Shown in pieces: positions 1-9,763 of a stretch of 64,000 bases of DNA. The notes beneath the pieces were generated by a model. That model had not been told where the DNA came from. It did not search any database and was given only the letters and a program-made list of their open reading frames with translations. A program made the translations under genes and the position numbers. Every line of letters starts with the position of its first letter. Position 1 is the first letter of the stretch. Origin of the DNA: JAGOFO01 sp964522105 (GTDB lineage Bacteria; Myxococcota_A; UBA9042; DTJE01). The stretch spans positions 124,001-188,000 of the forward strand of contig CAZFVA010000002.1 in the NCBI GenBank assembly GCA_964522105.1, in the 5' to 3' direction.

Positions 1-458
1 GAGAGGCTTTCCGCGAACACGGTACCGAGTATCATGGCATTACAACGTATGCCGAAGAAGTGCGGGTGCCCTTGATGATGCGTGTCCCGGGGGTCGCGCC
101 GCATCGTGTGCCGGACCTGACAGGAATGATTGATCTGGCGCCGACGTTGTGGGACCTTGCCGGTCTGTCAAATCCACCGCCGGTACGCGGCGTATCAGTG
201 GCGCCATTGTTGGTGAATAAGACTCCGTCGGGGCGGCAGAGCGTTTATACCGAGCACACTCGTAAGACCCGCGAATATGCGCTGACGACTGCGGGCTACC
301 GTTTGCGTTACGTTCAGTCCCTGAAGCGCTACGAGCTGTATGACCGTGTCGCCGATCCGACCGAGCAGAACGACATTTCTGCAGAACGGCCTGATGTTGT
401 GCTTAAGATGCGCCGCGAACTGGCCCGCTCGATGGCCAATATCGTCAAACCAAAATAG
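1..458 (+). CDS. Sulfatase family protein, C-terminal part only
   Basis: The reading frame is open from base 3 and ends at TAG 456-458, so the gene begins upstream of the window. The visible 151 residues match the C-terminal part of alkaline-phosphatase-fold sulfatases: an FREHG segment, then VPLMMRVPG, then DLAPTLWDLAGL, a G-x-S-x-x-P-L-L stretch, and a C-terminal subdomain with YELYDRVADPTEQND. These enzymes hydrolyse sulfate esters, often on polysaccharides, and are usually exported. The catalytic Cys/Ser that is converted to formylglycine lies in the missing N-terminal half, so activity and signal peptide cannot be judged. SUMF1-fold proteins lie nearby, but they lack the cysteines of a true formylglycine-generating enzyme. 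Confidence 0.85.
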   Translation, partial: EAFREHGTEYHGITTYAEEVRVPLMMRVPGVAPHRVPDLTGMIDLAPTLWDLAGLSNPPPVRGVSVAPLLVNKTPSGRQSVYTEHTRKTREYALTTAGYRLRYVQSLKRYELYDRVADPTEQNDISAERPDVVLKMRRELARSMANIVKPK

Positions 459-479
459 AAATCTGGTAGCTTCGTTGCC

Positions 480-577
480 TGTGATACCCGCAAATATACC
501 CACAAATACCCAATAAATTGTTAAATTCGCATTTTGTGGGTATTATCGGGTGCGTTTGTGGGTATCTGGGCATCACA
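480..577. promoter_or_regulatory. Palindromic iteron-type operator upstream of the Fic gene
   Basis: The motif ATACCC[GA]CAAAT occurs head-to-tail at 484-495 and 496-507, with a partial third copy (ACCCAATAAAT) following. The inverse motif TTTGTGGGTAT occurs at 533-543 and again at 555-565. The outer boundaries are also inverted: TGTGATACCC at 480-489 against GGGCATCACA at 568-577. The array surrounds and overlaps the predicted promoter at 518-546. Such an arrangement is expected for cooperative repressor binding. The Fic protein just downstream carries a C-terminal winged-helix-like region and is the obvious candidate for autoregulation, which is inference. Confidence 0.65.
518..546 (+). promoter_or_regulatory. 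Sigma-70-type promoter for the Fic gene
   Basis: TTGTTA at 518-523 and TATTAT at 541-546 are separated by 17 nt. Transcription would start near 553, about 45 nt before the chosen ATG. The -10 element lies at the edge of an inverted-repeat arm, so a protein bound there should block RNA polymerase. Confidence 0.55.
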
Positions 578-599
578 GGCGTGTCTGCGGGGGTTGAAA

Positions 600-1646
600 A
601 TGGCATGGTCGGATAATGTCGTGATAACGGCGAAGATGCTGGGGCAGATTGCTGCGATTGATGAATTCAAAGGTCGCTGGCAGGCTCTGGGACAGCTTGC
701 GCCTGACAGATTGCAGGCGTTGCGACGGGTGGCGACTGTCGAGTCGGTCGGTTCCTCGACCCGCATTGAAGGCGCGAAGTTGTCTGATGCCGAGGTCGAG
801 CGTTTGCTTGGCGGCTTGCAGGTGCATTCGTTTCGTTCGCGTGATGAACAGGAAGTCGCCGGTTACGCCGAAGTGATGGAATTGATATTCCAATCGTGGG
901 ACGCGATACCGCTGACCGAAAATTACATCAAGCAGCTTCACGGCATGTTGCTGAAGCATTCTGACAAGGACGAGCGTCACCGGGGACTTTACAAAACGCT
1001 TCCAAACCATGTTGAAGCGTTCGGTCCCGACGGCAAAAGCCTCGGGGTCATCTTTCAGACGGCGTCACCGTTCGATACGCCGCGCATGATGGAACAGCTT
1101 CTGGCGGTCACATCGGATGCCTTGTCGTATGGGAAACTGCACCCATTGCTGGTGATTGCGCAGTTTGTCGTGCGCTTCCTGGCAATCCACCCGTTTCAGG
1201 ATGGAAATGGCAGGCTGTCCCGAATCTTGACGACTTTGATGCTGCTGCGTGCAGGTTACGCTTATGTGGCTTACAGTTCTTTGGAACGGGTCATCGAAGA
1301 AAGTAAGGACGCCTATTATCTGGCTTTGCGCCGTGCCCAGGCTACGTTGGCCAGCGACGAATCCGGATTGCCGTGCTGGATAGACTATTTTCTGGACAGT
1401 CTGGTGCAGCAGAAGGAAGCGTTGATGCGCAAGGTTGAGGTCGAAAGATTCATGATGTCACTGTCGCCGCTTTCGCAGCAATTACTTGTGATTGCAAAGG
1501 ATCATGGTCGTTTGACCATGGCCGACGCCGAAAAGTTGACCGGTGCCAACCGCAACACAATCAAAGCTCATCTGCGGCGACTGGTTCTGGAAGGTCACCT
1601 GAAGATGCAGGGCACCGGCCGTGGCGTATCATACAGCGTGGCATAA
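600..1646 (+). CDS. Fic family protein with inhibitory motif and C-terminal winged helix
   Basis: This 348-residue protein carries the Fic core HPFQDGNGR starting at His197. Fic proteins transfer AMP or other phosphate-containing groups to target hydroxyls, with the His as general base. An N-terminal S53-T-R-I-E57-G58 fits the [S/T]xxxE[G/N] inhibitory motif, placing it with class II (self-inhibited) Fic proteins. The last 60 or so residues look like a winged helix-turn-helix (LTMADAEKLTGANRNTIKAH), consistent with DNA binding. The ATG at 600 was chosen because a G-rich Shine-Dalgarno precedes it; a longer frame opening with TTG at 534 would begin inside the operator. It is monocistronic between the sulfatase and a lipoprotein gene. 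Targets are unknown. Confidence 0.9.
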   Translation: MAWSDNVVITAKMLGQIAAIDEFKGRWQALGQLAPDRLQALRRVATVESVGSSTRIEGAKLSDAEVERLLGGLQVHSFRSRDEQEVAGYAEVMELIFQSWDAIPLTENYIKQLHGMLLKHSDKDERHRGLYKTLPNHVEAFGPDGKSLGVIFQTASPFDTPRMMEQLLAVTSDALSYGKLHPLLVIAQFVVRFLAIHPFQDGNGRLSRILTTLMLLRAGYAYVAYSSLERVIEESKDAYYLALRRAQATLASDESGLPCWIDYFLDSLVQQKEALMRKVEVERFMMSLSPLSQQLLVIAKDHGRLTMADAEKLTGANRNTIKAHLRRLVLEGHLKMQGTGRGVSYSVA

Positions 1647-1764
1647 ATACGCATCGTCGTCGGCAGGCCTTGAATTAATTACTGAAACTGTTTCTTTTAT
1701 TGCGCTGCCGTGGCAGCATCATCAGACTATCCGCTATTGTGTGGGAAGGATTACGGGGAACAGT

Positions 1765-2997
1765 ATGATGATGAAATATCTGGCGAATATGGTTGCTTGT
1801 GCCGTGTTACTGGGGACAGGCATGACCGCTGTTTCGTGCGGTGGATCGTCGTCTACGCCTGCAGACGTATGCGTAACAACAACGGCATGTGTAACAAATG
1901 ACGATTGCGACACAACGCAGCATTGTAATCTGGCGCTTGATCCGCCTGTCTGCCAGACGTTGTTCTGCGGCGGGCTTGCAAGCGTGTGCTCGGAACCTGC
2001 ACTTTGCGCCCACCAGTCGTGTCCATATGGCTATTGTACGTGTGAACCGGCGTGTAACGACCTTGAATGTGGCGAAGACCCGGTGTGCGGTCTGAGCTGC
2101 GGCACCTGCGACACAGGGTTTGGATGTGACGCCGGCGTCTGCGTCGAACGTCCATGCGTACCTGACTGCACCGGCCTGACGTGCGGGCAGGATCCCATCT
2201 GTGGTTCGAATTGTGGTTCCTGCGACACCGGCTTCGGGTGCGAGTCCGGCACCTGTGTCGCGCTTGTCGTTGAAGCTGAAACGGTTCTGATTCCTGCCGG
2301 TCCATTCTGGATGGGCTGCAACACTGTTGAAACGACTGACTGCAACGGGGATCAGAAGCCTTATCATGAAGTTACGCTGTCTGCGTACAAAATGGACAAG
2401 ACCGAAGTCACGGTTGCCAGATACGGTGAATGTGTGACGGCAGGCGAATGTACGATTCCGAATATTGATACCGGCGTGTACTGCAACTGGGGCGTCAGCG
2501 GGACAGAAAACCATCCTGTAAACTGCGTTGACTGGAATCAGGCCGATGCTTATTGCATCTGGGCCGGGAAACGTCTTCCCACCGAAGCGGAGTGGGAAAA
2601 GGCTGCTCGTGGTACCGACGGACGCAAGTATCCGTGGGGAATGGATGAACCGACGTGTGACTTTGCCGTGATGAACAACGGCAGCAACGGTTGCGGAATT
2701 GAAGGCACGTCCGAAGTCTGCAGCAAGTCACCGGCAGGCGACAGCCCGTATGGGTTGTGTGACATGGCCGGTAACGTGTGGGAGTGGGTCGCTGACTGGT
2801 ATGACTCGGAATACTACGCCGGCAGCCCGGCTACAGATCCTGGTGGTCCTGAATCCGGCGGAAACCGGGTCGTGCGCGGCGGCAGCTACAAGGATTCCGA
2901 ATATATTCTGCGCACACATCACCGAAATTTATTCTTCCCGGCGCTGTTCAATCCCGACTTCAATCTTGGCTTCCGCTGTGCCGGTGATGCGCTGTAG
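1765..2997 (+). CDS. Cys-rich lipoprotein with SUMF1/formylglycine-enzyme-fold domain
   Basis: The 410-residue product starts with a lipoprotein signal (hydrophobic stretch ending TAVSC). A Cys-rich segment of about 130 residues follows, containing two near-repeats (CGTCDTGFGCDAGVC and CGSCDTGFGCESGTC). The C-terminal 240 residues are a SUMF1/EgtB/PvdO-type domain: IPAGPFWMGC, YKMDKTEVTVARY, HPVNCVDWNQADAYC, RLPTEAEWEKAARG, GNVWEWVADWY, VVRGGSY and LGFRC. The C-terminal active-site region has no paired cysteines after the GGSY motif, so it is unlikely to make formylglycine; a binding or structural role at the cell surface is more likely. Three consecutive ATGs open the frame at 1765, preceded by GGGGA. 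Confidence 0.82.
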   Translation: MMMKYLANMVACAVLLGTGMTAVSCGGSSSTPADVCVTTTACVTNDDCDTTQHCNLALDPPVCQTLFCGGLASVCSEPALCAHQSCPYGYCTCEPACNDLECGEDPVCGLSCGTCDTGFGCDAGVCVERPCVPDCTGLTCGQDPICGSNCGSCDTGFGCESGTCVALVVEAETVLIPAGPFWMGCNTVETTDCNGDQKPYHEVTLSAYKMDKTEVTVARYGECVTAGECTIPNIDTGVYCNWGVSGTENHPVNCVDWNQADAYCIWAGKRLPTEAEWEKAARGTDGRKYPWGMDEPTCDFAVMNNGSNGCGIEGTSEVCSKSPAGDSPYGLCDMAGNVWEWVADWYDSEYYAGSPATDPGGPESGGNRVVRGGSYKDSEYILRTHHRNLFFPALFNPDFNLGFRCAGDAL

Positions 2998-3144
2998 CGC
3001 CTGGAATCAGTGCATTCTGTCAGCCCCGTCTTAAGTAATTATTAATAATCCCTGACAATCGGTCAGCTTTGCAGTCGGGGCCGCATGGGAATAGAATTTA
3101 CCGCAACAGGACTAAGCGAAAGCTGCCTTGATGAGGTGTCACCG

Positions 3145-4176
3145 ATGGTTTCACAGAAGGTCCGGTTCGGTATTGTCGGTTGCGGTCGGATATCCGGTTT
3201 TCATCTGGACGCGATCGCCTCGAACGGTGACAGGGCCGAAGTGACCGCCGTTTGCGACATTGTGCCCGAACGCGCCATTCTGGCGTCGCAGAAGGCCGGC
3301 GGCGTTCCGCATTTTACCGATATTGACGCAATGCTGGCAGCAGGCGGTTTTGACTGCATATCTGTGTGTACCCCGTCGGGACTGCATCCGGCACACGGCA
3401 TCAAGGCCGCGCAGGCCGGATTTCATGTACTAACTGAAAAGCCAATCGGGATCGATCTTGAATCGGTGGATCGCCTTATCGAGACGTGTCGCCAGCATGA
3501 CAGGCACCTGTTCACGGTGTTGCAGAACAGGCTTAACCCGACCGTTCAACTGCTGAAAAAGGCGCTCGACAAGGGGCGTTTCGGCCGCATGTATATGGGC
3601 CAGACGAACGTCTTCTGGACCAGGCCGCAGGATTACTACGATCAGGCGCCGTGGCGCGGGACGTGGGCGCTGGACGGCGGCGCGTTCATGAACCAGGCGT
3701 CGCATTATGTGGACCTGATTCAGTGGCTGATGGGCGACCCTGTCGAAGTGATGGCTGTTACAGGTACGCTTGCCAGGAAGATCGAGGCCGAAGATACAGG
3801 CTGCGCAGTCATCAGGTTTGCCGACGGGTCGATCGGGTCGATTAACGTCACAATGCTGGTTCATCCAAGAAACCTTGAAGGTTCGGTCACTTTGATGGGT
3901 GAACGCGGTACCGCAAGGGTTGGCGGGATTGCCCTGAACAAGGTCCTTCAGTGGGATTTTGATCACTATCAGGATGAAGACCGCGGTGTTCTGGAATCAG
4001 GGTACACGCCCCCGACCGTTTACGGTCACGGTCACGCCGGTTATTATTCCAATGTTATTGATGTGTTATGTGGACAGGCGCAGGCGCAGACCGACGGTCT
4101 GGAAGGTCGCAGATCGGTCAGGCTGATCCTTGCAATCTATGAATCAGCAAGGGAAGGTCGGCCGGTCAAGCTGTAG
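3145..4176 (+). CDS. wbpB: UDP-N-acetyl-2-amino-2-deoxyglucuronate 3-dehydrogenase (WlbA/WbpB family)
   Basis: This is a Gfo/Idh/MocA oxidoreductase of 343 residues. It has an N-terminal Rossmann motif (GIVGCGRISGFH), the EKPIG motif, and a C-terminal domain with AWRGTWALDGGAFMNQASHY, a signature of the WlbA branch. WlbA/WbpB oxidises C3 of UDP-GlcNAc-uronate with NAD, the second step towards UDP-ManNAc3NAcA. Genes for the other steps (WbpA, WbpE, WbpD, WbpI) are in the same locus, which supports the assignment. The ATG at 3145 is preceded by a GAGGTG element; an upstream ATG at 3085 would add 20 residues that do not fit the family start. It heads the plus-strand operon. Confidence 0.85.
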   Translation: MVSQKVRFGIVGCGRISGFHLDAIASNGDRAEVTAVCDIVPERAILASQKAGGVPHFTDIDAMLAAGGFDCISVCTPSGLHPAHGIKAAQAGFHVLTEKPIGIDLESVDRLIETCRQHDRHLFTVLQNRLNPTVQLLKKALDKGRFGRMYMGQTNVFWTRPQDYYDQAPWRGTWALDGGAFMNQASHYVDLIQWLMGDPVEVMAVTGTLARKIEAEDTGCAVIRFADGSIGSINVTMLVHPRNLEGSVTLMGERGTARVGGIALNKVLQWDFDHYQDEDRGVLESGYTPPTVYGHGHAGYYSNVIDVLCGQAQAQTDGLEGRRSVRLILAIYESAREGRPVKL

Positions 4177-4208
4177 ACGATTTTGCAGGTCGGTAAGGAG
4201 ACGTGAAC

Positions 4209-5123
4209 ATGGCACCTGAAACCAGCCGACCGTTCCTGCCTTTTGCGTTGCCGGAAATTGGTGAAGCCGAGATTGCGGCAGTTGTCGAAACGCTTCGCAG
4301 CGGCTGGGTCACGACCGGTCCGCGCACNNNNNNNNNNNNNNNNNNNNNNNNNNNNNNNNNNNNNNNNNNNNNNNNNNNNNNNNNNNNNNNNNNNNNNNNN
4401 NNNNNNNNNNNNNNNNNNNNNNNNNNNCGCATGATCGGCACGATCGGCCGCATCACGGTGTTTTCATTTTATGCGACGAAGACCATCACGACCGGCGAAG
4501 GCGGGATGGCAGTTACCGACGATGACGCGCTTGCCGCCAGGATGAAGGTCATGAGGCTTCACGGGATCAGCCGTGACGTCTGGGACCGGTATTCAAGCTC
4601 GAAACCTGCCTGGCACTATGAAGTTGTGGCCCCCGGTTTCAAATACAACCTGACAGATATTGCGTCGGCTATCGGCCTTGGCCAGCTTGCCCGCTGTGAT
4701 GAAATGGCCGCCAGAAGGCGTGCAATTGCGGCGGCTTACATCGCGGCGTTTCAGGGCGATCCCCGGGTCATTCTGCCTGCCGAACCTGAAAATGGCGACA
4801 GGCATGCCTGGCAGCTTTTCGTCATAAGGCTGGCCGGTCCCGACCGCGACACGTTTATTTCAGCGATGACCGCCGCCGGTGTCGGCACGTCTGTCCATTT
4901 CATTCCGCTGCACCTTCATCCTTACTGGCGTGAACGCTATGGTCTGGCTGAACAGGATTTCCCGGTGGCCTTTGACAGCTTTTGCCGATCAGTTTCCCTG
5001 CCAATCTATTCAAGGATGAATGACGCTGACGTCAACAGAGTGATAGAATCGGTCCATCAGGCTTTAGATCAGGCGGCAACGGTTGCGTCAGCTACGGCCG
5101 AGGATACTGGCGGGCGCCGTTAA
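4209..5123 (+). CDS. DegT/DnrJ/EryC1/StrS-type sugar aminotransferase, interrupted by an assembly gap
   Basis: Forty N-terminal residues (including EIAAVVETLRSGWVTTGPR) precede the 100-N gap, and 230 residues follow it. The second part opens with the PLP-lysine region FSFYATKTITTGEGGM, where K is the Schiff-base lysine. This wording resembles ArnB/PglE-like enzymes that aminate 4-keto-6-deoxy nucleotide sugars. The dehydratase fused to the sugar transferase immediately downstream would supply that substrate (inference). Aligned to the intact paralogue at 9764-10870, about 130 residues are missing. ATG 4209 is chosen because AAGGAG lies 8 nt upstream; a GTG at 4203 is too close to it. Both halves are in one frame only by the arbitrary N count. 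Confidence 0.8.
   Translation: MAPETSRPFLPFALPEIGEAEIAAVVETLRSGWVTTGPRXXXXXXXXXXXXXXXXXXXXXXXXXXXXXXXXXXRMIGTIGRITVFSFYATKTITTGEGGMAVTDDDALAARMKVMRLHGISRDVWDRYSSSKPAWHYEVVAPGFKYNLTDIASAIGLGQLARCDEMAARRRAIAAAYIAAFQGDPRVILPAEPENGDRHAWQLFVIRLAGPDRDTFISAMTAAGVGTSVHFIPLHLHPYWRERYGLAEQDFPVAFDSFCRSVSLPIYSRMNDADVNRVIESVHQALDQAATVASATAEDTGGRR
4328..4427. other. Assembly gap (100 N), true missing sequence
   Basis: The flanks of this gap share no duplicated sequence, unlike the other two gaps in the window. Comparison with the paralogous aminotransferase at 9764-10870 indicates that roughly 130 codons, near 400 bp, are absent. The figure 100 is therefore a placeholder. Confidence 0.85.
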
Positions 5124-5138
5124 AACGGGAACTGGAAC

Positions 5139-7755
5139 ATGGCAAAAAGGTTTTTTGACGTATGTGCCTCTGTCGTTGGACTTGCCATCCTTCTGCCTTT
5201 CTTCGCCGTTGTAGCCGTTTTAATCAAGCTGACATCAAAGGGCCCCGTCTTTTTCCGCCAGACCAGAGTCGGCCTTGATGGTCGCGAATTTGATGTCTTC
5301 AAGTTCAGAACGATGGTCCAGGACGCCCCTTCCCGTGGAAAGCAGATTACCGTTTATGGCGATCCCCGGATCACCGGTTTCGGCCGTTACCTGCGAAAGG
5401 CTAAACTGGACGAATTTCCACAGCTTATTAATGTGCTGGCAGGGGATATGTCCCTTGTCGGGCCGCGTCCGGAAGTGCCGCGATACGTCGCGATGTACAA
5501 CGATGACCAGCGTAAGGTTTTGTCCGTAAGGCCCGGCGTCACCGATTACGCTTCGATCACCTATTTTGACGAAAACGCAGTCCTGGCAGCTTCTTCCGAC
5601 CCCGAGCGCACCTACATCGAAGAAGTCATGCCCCACAAGATTCAGATAAATCTGAATTATTTGAAGCGCCGCAGCCTGCTGGAAGACTTTCGAATCATTC
5701 TGGCGACAGCCTATCTGGCGTTTAACAGTCTGGCCGGACGGTATGCGCGACAGGTCCAGGTTCTGCTTGATGTCGGTGTCGTCTGTCTGGCTGTGTTTCT
5801 GGCNNNNNNNNNNNNNNNNNNNNNNNNNNNNNNNNNNNNNNNNNNNNNNNNNNNNNNNNNNNNNNNNNNNNNNNNNNNNNNNNNNNNNNNNNNNNNNNNN
5901 NNNGACAGGTCCAGGTTCTGCTTGATGTCGGTGTCGTCTGTCTGGCTGTGTTTCTGGCCTATCAGCTTCGCTTCGAAGGCGACCTGCCCCCGCTGTTTCA
6001 CAAGCAGATGATTCTGGTGATTCCTTACCTGGCCTTGACCAGGCTGCTTCTGAACGTCGTCTTTGGCGTTTACCGCATTATCTGGCGGTACATCTCGGTT
6101 TATGAGGTGTGGAAGTTCGTCAAGGCGTGTCTGGTGCTGTCGGTCGTTCTGTTGATTGTCAGATGGGGATATCAGGGGTCCAACCCGTATTTCAGAATTC
6201 CGATTTCAATCATCATGATGGAGTTTTTCTTAAGCTTCGTCGGGATGGTTCTGCTGCGGTTTTTCAGGCGCTGGCTTAACGACACGACCGGTCAGGCCGG
6301 CACAGGCGCGTTACCTACAGGCGACATCGAAAAGGTCATCATTGTTGGCGCCGGTGAAAACGGTCACCGGGTGGCGCGGGAAATACGTCTTCGCAAGCGT
6401 CTGAACCTGTCCATTATCGGGTTCGTGGATGATGACCCGGACAAAACTAACCTGGAAGTTGATGGATTCAAGGTTCTTGGCGGACTGGATCAGTTGGCTT
6501 TGATCTTTTCAAAGCACAGGTTTTCACAGGCTCTTTTAGCCATATCAGGTCTGCCGCTGGAAAAAAGGCGCCAGCTTAACCAGACTTGCCTTGAACTGGG
6601 TGTGAAACTGCGTCTGATGCCTGGCGCGTCCGATTTGATATCCGGGCGTACCCAGGTTTCAAAGGTCCGTGATGTCAGTATCGAAGACCTGCTTGGCCGG
6701 GACGTCAATAATTTGACCGCAGATGATCCGATGTTGAAGCCTGTTTATGGCGGACGCAGGATCTTGATTACAGGTGCCGGTGGTTCGATCGGTTCCGAGC
6801 TGTGCCGCCAGATCGCGTCGCTTGTTCCGGAAGAACTGATACTGGTCGAAAAGGATGAAAACAATCTTTTCCTGATTCGCGGCGAGCTGTTGTGGCGCTT
6901 TCCGGCTTTGAAGGTTTCTGCTCACATACTGGATGTGCGGATTCCTGAAAAAGTTGAAAAGGTTTTTGCAGCGACCAGGCCGCACGTCGTCATTCACGCG
7001 GCGGCGTACAAACACGTTCCGCTGATGGAAGAAAACCCGTTCGAGGCGATTGAAAACAACGTGATCGGCACCAGAAATGTGGTCGAGGTTGCAGATCGCC
7101 ACGGCGTTGAAACGTTTGTGATGTTGTCGACCGACAAGGCCGTTAATCCGACGTCAATCATGGGCGCGACCAAGCGGATTGCGGAACTGATAGTTCGTCA
7201 GCACGCCGAAACGCATCCACGCGCAAGGTACGTCAGCGTGCGGTTCGGAAATGTGCTTGGGTCGCGTGGCTCGGTCATCCCGACTTTCAAGACGCAGATC
7301 GAGCGCGGCGGGCCGGTGACGGTCACGCATCCTGACGTTGTTCGCTATTTCATGACCATACCCGAGGCTTCGCAGCTTGTGCTGAGGGCGGGGACTCAGG
7401 GCGCGGGTGGTGACGTCTTCGTCCTTGATATGGGTGAACCGGTAAAGATAGTTGATCTTGCCAGGGACATGATCAGGCTGTCAGGCTTCAGTCTTTTTGA
7501 AATTCCGATTGTTTTTACAGGGTTACGCCCGGGTGAAAAGCTGTTTGAAGAGCTGCTGGTCGCAAGGGAAGGCACTTCCCCGACCGGCGTTGACAAGGTG
7601 TTTGTATCAAGGACCGAGCTTCGCGATCTTGATGGTTTCACAAGGCAGGTTGACGAATTGATCCGGCAGGCGCGCGATGCCGGTACAGTTGAAATCAGGA
7701 GTATGCTTTCGAACATGGATATCGGTCTGCGGGAACCGGATTCCGGGGGTGAAAT

Positions 7756-7759
<4 letters not shown>
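5139..7759 (+). CDS. Fusion of monotopic phosphoglycosyl transferase and PglF/WbpM-type nucleotide-sugar 4,6-dehydratase
   Basis: Removing the gap artefact (100 N plus one copy of a 55-bp duplicate) leaves one frame of 821 residues. Residues 1-215 are a PglC/WcaJ-type phosphoglycosyl transferase: a membrane-dipping hydrophobic segment near residues 8-30, FFRQTRVGLDGREFDVFKFR, and the catalytic Asp91-Glu92 in KAKLDEFPQ. This domain moves a sugar-1-phosphate to undecaprenyl phosphate. The remainder has about four membrane segments, a first nucleotide-binding fold (GAGENGHRVAREI), and an SDR domain with TGAGGSIGSE and STDKAVNPTSIMGATKR. There Met623 and Lys627 replace the usual YxxxK, as in PglF/WbpM/CapD UDP-GlcNAc 4,6-dehydratases. 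One polypeptide may make and load the first sugar. If the gap were real, these would be two separate genes. Confidence 0.78.
5749..5958. repeat. Assembly artefact: identical 55-bp contig ends around a 100-N gap
   Basis: Bases 5749-5803 and 5904-5958 are identical over 55 bp and flank N's at 5804-5903. The codons on both sides spell the same peptide in the same phase, and deleting 155 nt yields one uninterrupted frame. This is how adjacent contigs with an unmerged k-mer overlap look after scaffolding; no DNA is missing here. Confidence 0.92.
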
Positions 7760-9057
<1,298 letters not shown>

Positions 9058-9100
9058 CGCCTGCGTCCGGCCCGCTACGCCGCGCATAAGGAAAATTGAA

Positions 9101-9748
9101 TTGGAAGAAAAACCGTATTTTGCGCATGAATCGGCATTCATTGACGGCGAAACGGCTGAAAACGGTTTTGTTGACTCTGCGATCGGCCCCGGCACAAAAA
9201 TCTGGCACAACTGCCATGTCACAAAAGGGGCGCGCATCGGCCCGCGCTGCAACCTGGGGCAGAACGTCTATGTCGGTGGCACTGCGGTGCTTGGCGAATG
9301 CTGCAAGATTCAGAACAACGTGAACATCTATGACGGCGTTGTTCTGGAAGACTTTGTGTTTTGCGGGCCGTCGATGACTTTTACCAATCTTTCCAGTCCG
9401 TTACCACGGTCAGCTATCGTCAGGCACGGGCAGTATCAGCAGACGATCGTCAGACGCCATGCGTCGATTGGCGCGGGCGCCGTCATCGTGTGCGGTCATG
9501 AACTGGGCGAGGCGTGTTTTGTGGCCGCCGGGGCGGTCGTCGTGCGGGATGTCCCGGCGTACGCGCTTGTTGCAGGCAATCCTGCCAGACAGATCGGCTG
9601 GGTCTGCCAGTGCGGGGCCAGACTGACGTTTGATTCAGACGTTGCAATATGTGGTGCCGAAATCGTTGACGGCGTCCCATGCGGGCGTGAATACAGAATG
9701 GCCGAAACTGACCGTGTTGAAAAGACTTTTGACCCGCACACTGGATAG
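9101..9748 (+). CDS. wbpD: UDP-sugar N-acetyltransferase of the WbpD type (left-handed beta-helix)
   Basis: The 215-residue product consists largely of hexapeptide repeats forming a left-handed beta-helix (for example IGPRCNLGQNVYVGG). It has conserved NNVNIYDGVVLEDFVFCGPS and VVRDVPAYALVAGNPAR segments, and a short C-terminal extension with cysteines (VCQCGARL). WbpD/WlbB acetylates the 3-amino group of UDP-GlcNAc3NA-uronate with acetyl-CoA. The TTG at 9101 is chosen because AAGGAA lies 7 nt upstream. The longer frame overlapping wbpA has no homology to the family. It lies between wbpA and the aminotransferase wbpE, as in known loci of this pathway. Confidence 0.83.
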   Translation: MEEKPYFAHESAFIDGETAENGFVDSAIGPGTKIWHNCHVTKGARIGPRCNLGQNVYVGGTAVLGECCKIQNNVNIYDGVVLEDFVFCGPSMTFTNLSSPLPRSAIVRHGQYQQTIVRRHASIGAGAVIVCGHELGEACFVAAGAVVVRDVPAYALVAGNPARQIGWVCQCGARLTFDSDVAICGAEIVDGVPCGREYRMAETDRVEKTFDPHTG

Positions 9749-9763
9749 ACTTCCGGGGGATTT

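Noticed and set aside
534..599. TTG at 534 as the start of the Fic gene
   Set aside because: It lies upstream of the predicted transcription start and inside the operator, and the added residues do not fit the family; ATG 600 has a better ribosome site.
573..1010. A minus-strand gene opposite the Fic gene
   Set aside because: It is a shadow of the real gene; no ribosome site or domain was found.
1..2997. A sulfatase with its formylglycine-generating enzyme as a functional pair
   Set aside because: The SUMF1-fold protein at 1765 has a lipobox and lacks the catalytic cysteines, and a Fic gene with its own promoter lies between them.
2998..3144. A cyclic-di-GMP-type riboswitch before the polysaccharide operon
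   Set aside because: A small AGC-GAAA-GCT hairpin exists, but the conserved core sequences of the known classes are not present.
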